A stretch of 7,592 nt of DNA from Lachnoclostridium sp. UBA1434 (GCA_002329645.1 DCTS01000005.1:1-7592), one strand, 5' to 3'. Positions 1-6,820 are shown, counted from the stretch's first letter. Translations and numbers: made by a program. Notes: generated by a model not told the origin, from the sequence alone.

Positions 1-73
1 TGGCGGAACTGGCAGACGCGCCAGATTTAGGTTCTGGTGGGAGACCGTGCAGGTTCAAGTCCTGTCATCCGCA
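1..73 (+). tRNA. tRNA-Leu (anticodon UAG), 5' end cut by window edge
   Basis: The anticodon stem CCAGA (21-25) pairs with TCTGG (33-37) around loop TTTAGGT, giving anticodon TAG at 28-30, which reads CUA-type leucine codons. The T arm is GCAGG (49-53) and CCTGT (61-65) with loop TTCAAGT. A short variable arm (38-47) with a GAGA loop marks a class II tRNA. The 3' acceptor strand CATCCGC (66-72) is followed by discriminator A73. Its partner, expected to be GCGGATG, would lie just before base 1, so only seven bases are missing. The bases after A73 are GTA, so the CCA tail is not encoded and must be added enzymatically. Confidence 0.95.
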
Positions 74-112
74 GTAAAAAATAAGTGGCTGTTGCACAAT
101 AAATTACTATCA

Positions 113-478
113 TCAAGAAAAGGGCAATTGCTCCCCGTAATACACATATGATGTGTGAGGGGAGTGATTGCCCTTTCTTAATATAGTATCTGTTATTACG
201 CAACTGACAATCATGATAAAGAGTCTCACCACTATCAATGAAAACTGAAGATACGTTTTCAGGACAGCCCCTTGTTTATTTTTATGCCCGATTCTGAAAT
301 ACTCCAAATACTGCTTGAATTTATCCTGGGCCGAAAGGCAGGTGTCGGTCAGATAGTCCCTCTCGCTGCTCCATTCCCGCAGACCTCTATAATAGTACAT
401 CTTCAAATCTTCGTCGATGATAAACGGCACGAGGTTTAAGTAATATATCGCCTTACTCATGTCTGAAGGCACGAGCAA
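113..478 (-). pseudogene. C-terminal remnant of a probable Fic-family protein
   Basis: The open frame (121 codons, possible TTG start at 478) holds a stretch at residues 14-63 (bases about 290-439), with motifs VPFIIDEDLK, YYYRGLREW, YLTDTCLSAQDKF and YFRI. From memory this matches the C-terminal end of clostridial Fic (filamentation/AMP-transferase) proteins. The catalytic HPFxxGNGR motif is absent, because the frame is blocked by TAA at 491-493 and nothing Fic-like is seen in any minus-strand frame of 479-526. The residues after YFRI look non-coding, and the last 20 or so are encoded by the terminator-like hairpin, so the original stop seems lost. It lies downstream of dedA on the same strand with no start-proximal Shine-Dalgarno. 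A very short unrelated gene is the alternative. The family call rests on recall, without a search. Confidence 0.55.
115..179. terminator. Long imperfect hairpin, probable bidirectional terminator
   Basis: Bases 119-136 pair with 159-176 over 18 consecutive positions, including two G-T wobbles. Three more pairs (115-117 with 177-179) follow a bulged A118. Inside the loop, ACACAT (142-147) pairs with ATGTGT (151-156), so nearly the whole 65 bases can fold. The stem is followed by a T-rich stretch on both strands (CCCTTTCTT on plus, CCCTTTTCTT on minus). It lies between the plus-strand tRNA and the minus-strand gene remnant, which fits termination from both sides. A small palindromic mobile element is an alternative reading. 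Confidence 0.65.
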
Positions 479-486
479 GGCGATAT
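445..486. repeat. 10-bp inverted repeat at the broken end of the Fic remnant
   Basis: ATATCGCCTT (445-454) is matched exactly by its reverse complement AAGGCGATAT (477-486), with a 22-base spacer in which CTC (456-458) and GAG (473-475) can also pair. It straddles the point where the Fic-like reading frame loses homology. No T-run follows on either strand, so it is not an obvious terminator. It may be a scar of the rearrangement that truncated the gene, or chance. Confidence 0.5.
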
Positions 487-526
487 GCTGTTAATCAAGG
501 TATTGAAGGAAACATATACCGTTGTA

Positions 527-1150
527 TTACTCACTGTCCTTTGTTTTTTTCCTGTAGCGGATATACCAGGCCAGTACAAGCAGGGCAATAACAACCAGAA
601 CTACAAGGGTAATTTTCTTATATACATCTGCTCCTTCTACAATCTTCTGATATGAAGCTCCTGCAGCGGCACCCAGGTAAACCAGCACTGTGTTCCATAC
701 CAGCGAGCCGAGTAGTGTCAGCGGCAGGAAAACGGCCAGGTTCATTCTGGACATTCCGGCAGGAATTGAAATCAGGCTGCGTACAATAGGAATGCATCTG
801 CATATCAGAACAGTGGATTTACCTCTGCGGTTAAACCAGTCAAAGGCTTTAAGGACATCCTCCTTCTTAAATCTAAGAAGCCTTCCCAGCTTGCCGTCAA
901 GCAGGTTTATCAGCCTTTGTGCGGACAGCAGCCGGCCTGCCCCATAAAGAATAATTGCACCCAGAACCGATCCGATGGTAGCAGCGATTATAACACCCCA
1001 TATTGTAATATCCGCATATGTTGTCATGAATCCCCCGGCAGTCAGGATGACCTCGGAGGGTATCGGCGGAAATAAATTTTCGATTGCAATCAGCAGAAAT
1101 ATGCCGGGATATCCGAATTGGTTCATAAAATCTATTATCCATTGCTGCAT
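527..1150 (-). CDS. DedA family (VTT/SNARE-associated domain) membrane protein
   Basis: The 207-residue protein has the usual DedA length and layout: an N-terminal membrane-embedded segment (about 10-65), a basic amphipathic middle (75-112) and hydrophobic helices at about 134-163 and 179-198, ending in a positive tail. Family marks are ENLFPPIPSE at 24-33 (acidic E24 and E33) and R118 and R124 in RCIPIVRSLISIPAG, six residues apart like the essential arginines of E. coli YqjA/YghB. Members are inner-membrane proteins linked to lipid (undecaprenyl-phosphate or phospholipid) flipping and proton-dependent homeostasis. The exact substrate here is unknown. The ATG at 1150 is supported by AAAGGAG (1158-1164) eight bases upstream. 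It is read as a single gene, divergent from the Cys-rich protein gene. No terminator lies between it and the downstream Fic remnant, so its transcript probably ends at the 115-179 hairpin. Confidence 0.93.
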   Translation of the reverse strand: MQQWIIDFMNQFGYPGIFLLIAIENLFPPIPSEVILTAGGFMTTYADITIWGVIIAATIGSVLGAIILYGAGRLLSAQRLINLLDGKLGRLLRFKKEDVLKAFDWFNRRGKSTVLICRCIPIVRSLISIPAGMSRMNLAVFLPLTLLGSLVWNTVLVYLGAAAGASYQKIVEGADVYKKITLVVLVVIALLVLAWYIRYRKKTKDSE

Positions 1151-1192
1151 GGCGGCTCTCCTTTAGATGTGTTGAAATAAAAAACTGTTATC

Positions 1193-1221
1193 ATTATACT
1201 ATAAGGCTTCTAAAAAGAACA
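1193..1221 (-). promoter_or_regulatory. Candidate sigma-A promoter for dedA
   Basis: On the minus strand a perfect -10 TATAAT occupies 1198-1193, about 43 bases before the ATG. The hexamer 17 bases further upstream (1221-1216) is TGTTCT, a poor -35. The -10 is convincing and the -35 is not. Confidence 0.45.
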
Positions 1222-1301
1222 GAGTCCTGCACTATTATTTTCCTGATGAATAAACTGAATTGAGAATATTGTATTTATGGCCAATCATCAAGGAGGTCAA
1301 T

Positions 1302-2972
1302 ATGAATAATATTGCAGGCAACAATACTTTTTCATATGCAGGTATACCTTATGAAGATATAAACTGGTATGACATAAACGGCCAGCCCTTTGGCACAGCC
1401 GTTTACTTCAATGCCATTATATTTGAAGATGCCAATAATATAGTGGATACAAAGGGTGCAATGGCAGTCGGAGGAAGCTTTGTGAGCCCAAGAGGCTTTA
1501 CGCTTGGCTTCGGCAATGACGGAAGGCTTACGCAAACCGGATACAGTCCTGAGCTTGTGAGGTTTTTAGTGGGAGGAAATGTTGCAATGCAGGGGCCGCT
1601 GGTAGCAGCAGGCCATGCGGTTGCACAGGGCAGCTTCAGAGCGGCTGGCGGAAGCACTTATATGATAGGCAAGGACGGTTCGCCTGACCAGAGTCAGGTC
1701 TTGTCAGCACTTTATGCCGCACCCGGAGGCAGCCGATATTGGATGCCCGCAGACAGAGGAAGCCATTATGCCATATCAAGCTACGACGTGCCCCGTTATA
1801 TTCCGGCAGCAAGGATAGGTGCGGATGTATCTGCATTTTTCCGGGATGCTCTTAACAGCATAAGCAATTACCATGACTGCATTACAGACCTGATGCCGAA
1901 TGGTACCGTAACAGATCAGTTCTATCAAAGAATCCTCAGAGGAAACAATCCTGTTCAAAATGTGTTTGTCATTGACGCCAGACCAAACGGTATACTGAAT
2001 AAAGAGCTTCGTTTTGAGATACCGGAAGGCAGCACGGCAATAGTAATATTCAGAACAGGGTCCAATGCTCATATCCAATACGGGCTTTGGGGCGCAGAAA
2101 GGCTGGCAAACCGTACGCTGTATGTATTTGAAGATGCATCCAATATATTTATGGAAGTACCCGCTGCTATATGGGGCAGCATTCTTGCTCCCCAGGCAAT
2201 GTTCCACGCACATCAGACCGGAGGCCATGTAAGCGGTAATGCCGCCTTCAGGTCATTTGCCGTAAATGCCGGAAGCGGCTTTGAATTCCATCTCTATCCG
2301 TTTTCAGGTCAGGTTCAGTGTGCTGCCGTATCACCCGCGCCTCCTCAGATGATAATGCCTGAGATTGTGCCGGCACCGGAATGCCCACCCTGCCCGGAAG
2401 CGGCGCCCTGCCCGCCCTGTCCGGAAGCGGCACCCTGTCCGCCCTGTCCGGAAGCGGCACCCTGCCCGCCCTGTCCGCAACCGGAACCATGCCCGCAGCC
2501 CGAACCGTGCCCGACCTGCCCGCAGCCTGAACCGTGCCCGCCTTGTCCTGTATGTCCGGAGCCGGAGCCATGCCCGCCATGCCCGGAAACAGAGGCGCAA
2601 ATTGAATACAGGCCTTATCCTGTAAGAGTACCCATACCTGTTCCCGGCATTACCATGAGGATTGACTATCGAAATGTCAAGGTGAAAGGCCCGGATTGCA
2701 AGATAACTCCCGGTCTTATATTCGGATGCATCTGGGGCTGTGAATGCTGCCGGAGCCATGATTTTGAGGTAAAGCTCTATAAGGTCTGTGATGAGGAGAA
2801 GATACTTATGTATTGTGAGAAGGTGAGATGCTGCGGATGCTTTGAAATTGAAGCAGATTATGACGGCTGTTATCTTTTATGCGTTACGCCCGATACCAGG
2901 AAGGACTCATGCTGCAAGCCGGTTCTTGCTCTTAAGAATGTAGGTGTATCAAGCCTTATGGTTGACGTCTGA
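1302..2972 (+). CDS. Choice-of-anchor A domain protein with Cys-Pro repeat and Cys-rich C-terminus, no signal peptide
   Basis: The ATG at 1302 is preferred over an in-frame TTG at 1260 because AAGGAGGT (1290-1297) sits just ahead of it. The product has 556 residues. Residues about 35-335 match the choice-of-anchor A (collagen-binding-like adhesin) pattern: FNAIIFEDAN followed by GAMAVGGSF (52-60), LVGGNVAMQGP (89-99), and near the end YVFEDASN, AAIWGSILAPQA and GGHVSGNAAF (274-316). Residues 361-432 are a CPPCP-type repeat with 16 cysteines. Residues about 433-556 add 14 more cysteines in a probably beta-rich domain (GCFEIEADYDGCYLLCVTP resembles a Cna-B-like strand pattern). Family members are normally exported and wall-anchored, but here there is no signal peptide, LPXTG or membrane helix under either start. 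No good vegetative promoter is visible upstream; AATATTGTA at 1265-1273 loosely resembles a SigK -10 without a matching -35. A role in the spore coat or exosporium is inference. The domain call is firm; function is unknown. Confidence 0.85.
   Translation: MNNIAGNNTFSYAGIPYEDINWYDINGQPFGTAVYFNAIIFEDANNIVDTKGAMAVGGSFVSPRGFTLGFGNDGRLTQTGYSPELVRFLVGGNVAMQGPLVAAGHAVAQGSFRAAGGSTYMIGKDGSPDQSQVLSALYAAPGGSRYWMPADRGSHYAISSYDVPRYIPAARIGADVSAFFRDALNSISNYHDCITDLMPNGTVTDQFYQRILRGNNPVQNVFVIDARPNGILNKELRFEIPEGSTAIVIFRTGSNAHIQYGLWGAERLANRTLYVFEDASNIFMEVPAAIWGSILAPQAMFHAHQTGGHVSGNAAFRSFAVNAGSGFEFHLYPFSGQVQCAAVSPAPPQMIMPEIVPAPECPPCPEAAPCPPCPEAAPCPPCPEAAPCPPCPQPEPCPQPEPCPTCPQPEPCPPCPVCPEPEPCPPCPETEAQIEYRPYPVRVPIPVPGITMRIDYRNVKVKGPDCKITPGLIFGCIWGCECCRSHDFEVKLYKVCDEEKILMYCEKVRCCGCFEIEADYDGCYLLCVTPDTRKDSCCKPVLALKNVGVSSLMVDV
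2382..2597 (+). repeat. Cys-Pro minisatellite coding repeat (27-bp unit)
   Basis: Eight head-to-tail units each begin with TGC or TGT plus CC. The first four are 27 bases (CPPCPEAAP three times, then CPPCPQPEP), then 18 (CPQPEP), 27 (CPTCPQPEP), 36 (CPPCPVCPEPEP) and 27 (CPPCPETEA). All lengths are multiples of nine, so the frame is kept. Units two and three differ at a single base, which points to recent duplication. The block is far more GC-rich than its surroundings and is a likely site of length variation between strains. Confidence 0.93.
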
Positions 2973-2994
2973 TATGGAATAAATTATATATTTG

Positions 2995-3003
2995 TGGTAT
3001 ACT
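2995..3003 (+). promoter_or_regulatory. Candidate extended -10 promoter for the DJ-1 gene
   Basis: TGGTATACT at 2995-3003 is a good extended -10 (TG at 2995-2996, hexamer 2998-3003). The hexamer 17 bases upstream (TGGAAT, 2975-2980) is a poor -35. It would give a leader of roughly 135 bases. No terminator-like hairpin was found between the preceding gene and this point, so read-through from the Cys-rich protein gene is also possible. Confidence 0.4.
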
Positions 3004-3144
3004 GTTTATGTTGGCAGATAGCAATATAAGGTGCTTCCGGATGATTTGACATGGATAAAAAGCTGTATCCTGATTACCATGAATAAATAACCTTTAGATA
3101 ATTATTAATAAGTCCGGGAGTACAAAGGAAGAAGGGAGATCAAA

Positions 3145-3693
3145 ATGGTATATATCTTTTTGGCTGATGGCTTTGAAGAAATTGAAGGCTTGACGGTTGT
3201 GGATTTGCTGAGAAGGGTAAATGTAAAAATCAACATGGTTTCCGTGACCGGCAGCAGTATTGTGACCGGAGCACACGGTATTGGAATTGAAGCCGACATA
3301 CTGTTTGAAGAGGCGGATTTTAGCGATGCCGAAATGCTCGTACTGCCGGGCGGCATGCCGGGAACCGTTAATCTGATGCGTCATGAGGGATTGGGAAAGC
3401 TCATAACTAAAGCTGCAGATGATGGCAAAATTCTTGCTGCAATATGTGCCGCTCCCAGAGTACTTGGCTCCCTGGGACTCCTTAGAGGTAAAAAAGCGAC
3501 CTGTTATCCCGGTACGGAAGACGCTTCCTTCCGGGCTGATTACAGATATGAAAATGTAGTGGAGGACGGCAATATTATCACCTCCAGAGGCCTTGGAACG
3601 GCAATCGACTTTGCCCTTGCGCTTGTTACAAGGCTCAAGGGAGGGGATGAGGCTGCAAGGCTTGCCAAATCCGTTATTTACAATCATTATTAA
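3145..3693 (+). CDS. DJ-1/PfpI (ThiJ/YajL-like) family protein
   Basis: The 182-residue protein is full length for bacterial DJ-1 proteins and lines up with human DJ-1 from end to end. The acidic residue that tunes the reactive cysteine is E14 in FEEIEG, the nucleophile elbow is AAICAAP with Cys101 (DJ-1 Cys106), VLPGGMPG at 66-73 forms the conserved glycine loop, and TSRGLGTAIDFALALV at 146-161 is the C-terminal signature. It should be a cytosolic homodimer. Family members act in oxidative or carbonyl-stress protection (chaperone, glyoxalase or deglycase activities are reported and debated), so the reaction is not fixed by sequence. The ATG is preceded by AAGGGAG (3132-3138). The stop lies two bases from the stop of the convergent symporter gene. 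Confidence 0.92.
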   Translation: MVYIFLADGFEEIEGLTVVDLLRRVNVKINMVSVTGSSIVTGAHGIGIEADILFEEADFSDAEMLVLPGGMPGTVNLMRHEGLGKLITKAADDGKILAAICAAPRVLGSLGLLRGKKATCYPGTEDASFRADYRYENVVEDGNIITSRGLGTAIDFALALVTRLKGGDEAARLAKSVIYNHY

Positions 3694-3695
3694 TT

Positions 3696-5012
3696 CTAGC
3701 CGTCATAAGGCTTGATACTTCTTCTTAACATTATCAGGCAGAACAGATTGGGGAATGCCATGCATGCATTGATAACATCTGTCATTTCCCATATCAGTTC
3801 CATTGACATTATTGATCCTATGAATATCATTACAATATAACAGATGCGGTAGGTGCTTGTTATGGATTTGCCCAGCAGGTATTCTGCCGCTTTTTCTCCA
3901 AAATAGGACCAGCCTATAAGAGTGGCTGTGGCAAAGGCTATAATTGATATTCCAAGAGCATGCTCGCCGAAGGGAATTGTCCTGAAAGAAGCAGTTGTAA
4001 GCTCTGAAAAGGAGTAGCCCTTAGCCATGAAAGGATCCTTGACAAGACATGTGACAATTACAAGGCCGGTTATGGCACACATGACCACGGTATCCCAGAA
4101 GGTCGCACTCATGGACACAAGAGCCTGTCTGGACGGGCTTGGAGTCTTTGCGCTTGCAGCGGCAATTGCCGCCGTACCTATGCCTGCTTCATTGGAAAAA
4201 AGCCCCCGTGCAATTCCGTACCTTATTGCCGATTTTACGGCACTGCCTATGACCCCTCCCGCAAATGCCGCAGGAAGCTCGGAAGCATTAAAGGCCGAGC
4301 TTATTATACAGCCTGCTGCAGGAAAGAGGTATTTGCGGTTTATCAGCAGAATGATGATACAGCCAAGCATGTAAAAGAAGCCCATCGCAGGAACCAGCCC
4401 GGAGCAGATCTTTCCGATTGATTTTATGCCTCCCACGATTACAAAGCCTACTGTTAAAGCCACAGCAAGCCCTACGGCATATTCGGGCAGGCCCCAGAGG
4501 GTTTTTGCCGTTTCCGTAACTGCCCGGGCCTGGGTTGAGCATCCCACACAGAAGGAGGCCGTAAGAGTAAAAAAGCAGTATACAAGCGCAAGCCACTTCT
4601 TATTAAGCCCATGCTCCAGAGCTGCCATAGGCCCTCCTATGTAGGATCCGTCACCGGTCTTTTTCCTGAACAGGATGCCGAGATAGCATTCCGCATATGT
4701 TGTGGCCATACCAAGCACTCCGGTAAGCCAGCACCAGAGTATTGCCCCGGGGCCGCCGAGAGCAACGGCGGTTGAAATGCCTATAATATTTCCCGTTCCG
4801 ATTGTGGCCGCAAGAGTTGCCGAAAGGGATGCAAAGCTGCTTAAATCACCGTCAGATGCCGTGCCGGAGGATACCGAAAGCCGCAGAGCCTTGATTATAT
4901 GCTTTTGCACTCCCTTAAGGTGTATGGTATAATAACAATGGATGCCAATAAGCAAAACAGGCATAAAAAGTCCCCATAAAATTTTATTTATGGATTGGAA
5001 AAGCTCTGTCAC
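3696..5012 (-). CDS. Sodium/alanine (glycine) symporter, AGCS family
   Basis: The 438-residue polytopic protein carries the AGCS signatures: GTGNIIGISTAVALGGPGA at 72-90, GLFSNEAGIGTAAIA at 270-284 and GWSYFGEKAAEYLLG at 367-381. About ten hydrophobic segments are evident. It should import small neutral amino acids, typically alanine or glycine, with sodium at the cell membrane; D- versus L-alanine and exact specificity cannot be read from sequence. The start is GTG at 5012, backed by AGGAG (5019-5023) six bases upstream; an ATG inside the spacer (5017-5015) is followed immediately by a stop in its frame. It is transcribed alone, divergent from the sugar-binding lipoprotein and convergent with the DJ-1 gene. 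No strong terminator was seen after its stop. Confidence 0.94.
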   Translation of the reverse strand: MTELFQSINKILWGLFMPVLLIGIHCYYTIHLKGVQKHIIKALRLSVSSGTASDGDLSSFASLSATLAATIGTGNIIGISTAVALGGPGAILWCWLTGVLGMATTYAECYLGILFRKKTGDGSYIGGPMAALEHGLNKKWLALVYCFFTLTASFCVGCSTQARAVTETAKTLWGLPEYAVGLAVALTVGFVIVGGIKSIGKICSGLVPAMGFFYMLGCIIILLINRKYLFPAAGCIISSAFNASELPAAFAGGVIGSAVKSAIRYGIARGLFSNEAGIGTAAIAAASAKTPSPSRQALVSMSATFWDTVVMCAITGLVIVTCLVKDPFMAKGYSFSELTTASFRTIPFGEHALGISIIAFATATLIGWSYFGEKAAEYLLGKSITSTYRICYIVMIFIGSIMSMELIWEMTDVINACMAFPNLFCLIMLRRSIKPYDG

Positions 5013-5134
5013 GGCATGCTCCTAAACAGCTTTTTTACATTTATATGAGATGAGATAAATTAGTAGTATCATACATGTTCTTTTTTTTTTATAATGTATT
5101 TTTTTATATTTTTCTCTATTGGAGTATCTTATTA

Positions 5135-5163
5135 TTCCTTTTTTATAGAAGATATGGTAAAAT
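5135..5163 (+). promoter_or_regulatory. Candidate promoter for the solute-binding lipoprotein gene
   Basis: An extended -10, TGGTAAAAT, covers 5155-5163. The hexamer TTCCTT (5135-5140) lies 17 bases upstream as a weak -35. Start-to-ATG distance would be about 23 bases, leaving just room for the AGGGAGGT site at 5180-5187. The 180-base spacer shared with the divergent symporter gene is very AT-rich, with T-runs around 5081-5104 that could act as an UP-like or bent element. No clear catabolite-repression (cre) palindrome was seen. Confidence 0.5.
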
Positions 5164-5192
5164 ATTATTATATTTATAAAGGGAGGTAGTTT

Positions 5193-6635
5193 ATGGGAAA
5201 AAGAATTGTTAGAATTTTGGGATTATTAATGGCAGTTGTTATGATGATTGGAACGCTGGCTGCTTGCAGCGGAACCGATAAGGATGAGCCTACCAATACG
5301 GAACCTACAAAAGCTCCTACAGAGGCTCCTGCTGCCAAAGAGGATGAGCCGGAGGAGCCTACTGCAACTCCTGAGCCTACAGAGCCGCCAAGGGACCTGG
5401 AGGGTAAGACTATTGTTATCGGTGACTGGTGGTCAACAGCTGAAGCAGAGCCTCAGACTCAGAAAGAAGAGGATACATTAGCCTACAGAAAAGAGTTCAT
5501 GGAGAAGTATAACTTCACGATAGAAAGAAAAAATCTCGGAACGTGGAGCGAGTATCAGGAAATTATGGTTACTTCTACCATGAGCGGTAATCCTGCTGCT
5601 GACATCTTTGTTATGTATTTCTCATTTATGGCATCTCCGCTCCAGCAGGGACTTCTTTATCCGCTTGACACCCTTGAGAGCTTTAATCTCGATGATCCTA
5701 AGTGGAACCAGGTGGTCAGGGAAATGATGACCATGGACGGACATACCTACGGTATTAATAACGGAAGGATGGAACCGAGACTTGGTGTTTTCTGGAACAA
5801 GAGGCTGTTTGAGGAAGCAGGAATTGATCCCGATCTTCCGTACGATCTGCAGAAGAACGGCGAGTGGACATGGGAAGCTTTAGAGGATCTTGCAAGGAGA
5901 AATACCCGTGATACCAATAATGACGGGACTCCGGATGTATATGGTATATCAAGCTTTTCAAAGGACTTCTTCAGAGGCTGCGTATTCTCCAACAATGCTA
6001 AATTCATTGGTTACGAGAACGGCAAGTTCTACAATGCATCAAGTGAGCCGAACTTCCTTGAAGCACTGGAATGGGGTTACAGCTTATATGAAAAGGGCTA
6101 TCATATGCCTCAGCCCGAAGGCTCCAATTGGGACTGGTTTGTTGCAACCTTTGCAGAAGGTAAGGTTGCAATGCAGTGCGCCGAGGTTTGGAGAAACAAC
6201 AACTGGAAGGAAATGCAGGATGACTACGGCTTTGTAATCTTCCCTAAGGGACCTAAGGGAGAGATGATGACCGTATTTACCGAAAATGTTGTAGTTATGC
6301 CTTCAACCCATACCAAGGAGCATGCCGAGGATTGTGCATTTGCATATGATCTCTATGTCAATCCGACACCCGGATATGAGGATGATGACTGGCAGGCCGG
6401 GTACTATACGCAGTTCCGTGACACAAGGGCAGTTGAGGAGACATTGCCTTTATTCTATGAGCCTAATCATGGTGTTATTTCATATCTTGGAATGATATCG
6501 GGCATTGATTACGGCGATGTTACCTATGACCTGGATGCCGGAGCATTAACAGCCGCAGAATCCGTTGAAAAGGTTCAGCAGCTGTGGCAGGCACGCATTG
6601 ACGAAGCCAACGGCGTATCCAGTACGACCGAATAA
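5193..6635 (+). CDS. Extracellular solute-binding lipoprotein of an ABC transporter (family 1, sugar type)
   Basis: The 480-residue precursor has a lipoprotein signal: basic MGKRIVRI, a hydrophobic core, then lipobox LAAC with Cys25 as the lipidated residue. A Pro/Thr/Glu-rich linker (about 26-68) tethers a binding-protein fold from about residue 72 (KTIVIGDWW) onward. Typical features are NPAADIFVMY (133-142), GVFWNKRLFEEAGID (198-212), a WTWEAL segment (225-230), and FAEGKVAMQ in the second half. DTNNDGTPD (240-248) is a calcium-loop-like motif common in this family. It should capture a sugar or oligosaccharide outside the membrane for a permease encoded elsewhere. Ligand is not predictable. 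AGGGAGGT at 5180-5187 supports the start. The gene is alone in its transcription unit and closed by a strong terminator. Confidence 0.92.
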   Translation: MGKRIVRILGLLMAVVMMIGTLAACSGTDKDEPTNTEPTKAPTEAPAAKEDEPEEPTATPEPTEPPRDLEGKTIVIGDWWSTAEAEPQTQKEEDTLAYRKEFMEKYNFTIERKNLGTWSEYQEIMVTSTMSGNPAADIFVMYFSFMASPLQQGLLYPLDTLESFNLDDPKWNQVVREMMTMDGHTYGINNGRMEPRLGVFWNKRLFEEAGIDPDLPYDLQKNGEWTWEALEDLARRNTRDTNNDGTPDVYGISSFSKDFFRGCVFSNNAKFIGYENGKFYNASSEPNFLEALEWGYSLYEKGYHMPQPEGSNWDWFVATFAEGKVAMQCAEVWRNNNWKEMQDDYGFVIFPKGPKGEMMTVFTENVVVMPSTHTKEHAEDCAFAYDLYVNPTPGYEDDDWQAGYYTQFRDTRAVEETLPLFYEPNHGVISYLGMISGIDYGDVTYDLDAGALTAAESVEKVQQLWQARIDEANGVSSTTE

Positions 6636-6662
6636 GTCATTAATAAGAATTTATTAATTATT

Positions 6663-6710
6663 AAAATTCCCTTATGAGCTGCATACAATAGCGGCCATAA
6701 GGGAATTTTT
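6663..6710 (+). terminator. Rho-independent terminator after the solute-binding protein gene
   Basis: Bases 6663-6676 pair perfectly with 6696-6709 (14 bp, core TTCCCTTATG/CATAAGGGAA). Inside, GCTGC (6678-6682) pairs with GCGGC (6691-6695) across one wobble, leaving an eight-base loop. The right arm ends in five T residues. The stop codon of the binding-protein gene is about 30 bases upstream, and no permease gene follows. Confidence 0.9.
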
Positions 6711-6725
6711 ATACTATAAAAATTC
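6703..6725. repeat. Perfect 23-base palindrome overlapping the terminator tail
   Basis: Eleven bases on each side of C6714 are exact reverse complements, starting with GAATTTTTATA and ending with TATAAAAATTC. It reuses the right arm and T-run of the terminator. Both the size and the lack of a loop suit a protein-binding dyad better than an RNA hairpin. Low base complexity makes chance more likely than the length suggests. Confidence 0.6.
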
Positions 6726-6745
6726 ATGTAATATTCTATAATAAA

Positions 6746-6776
6746 AAAACCCTTTAAATTGAGAAAACCCTCTAAA
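6746..6776. repeat. Direct repeat of 13 bases, 18-base period
   Basis: AAAACCCTTTAAA (6746-6758) recurs as AAAACCCTCTAAA (6764-6776) with one mismatch. The spacing of just under two helical turns could suit paired operator sites, but nothing else in the sequence names a binding protein. Confidence 0.55.
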
Positions 6777-6820
6777 AAGTCTACTATCAATTATTAATTC
6801 AAAACAGTACCTCTCTCAAC

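Noticed and set aside
1260..1301. TTG start giving a 570-residue version of the Cys-rich protein
   Set aside because: The ATG at 1302 has a near-perfect AAGGAGGT directly upstream, whereas the TTG has none, and the extra 14 residues do not form a signal peptide.
1776..2228. Minus-strand 150-codon frame inside the choice-of-anchor domain
   Set aside because: It lies wholly antisense to a recognisable domain and has low-complexity, Cys/Tyr-rich translation typical of shadow frames.
2382..2597. CRISPR-like array
   Set aside because: The units are contiguous and lack unique spacers; they are in-frame coding repeats.
2331..2759. Minus-strand 142-codon Arg-rich frame and two other frames over the repeat block
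   Set aside because: They are products of the GC-rich Cys-Pro repeat read in other frames; the arginine/glycine periodicity mirrors the repeat unit and there are no ribosome binding sites.
3046..3051. Consensus TTGACA as the -35 of a DJ-1 promoter
   Set aside because: No acceptable -10 is found at 16-18 bases; the closest candidate, TATCCT, is only 14 bases away.
3094..3687. Minus-strand 197-codon frame antisense to the DJ-1 gene
   Set aside because: The plus-strand frame is a full-length conserved DJ-1 protein; the antisense translation resembles no family and has no start signals.
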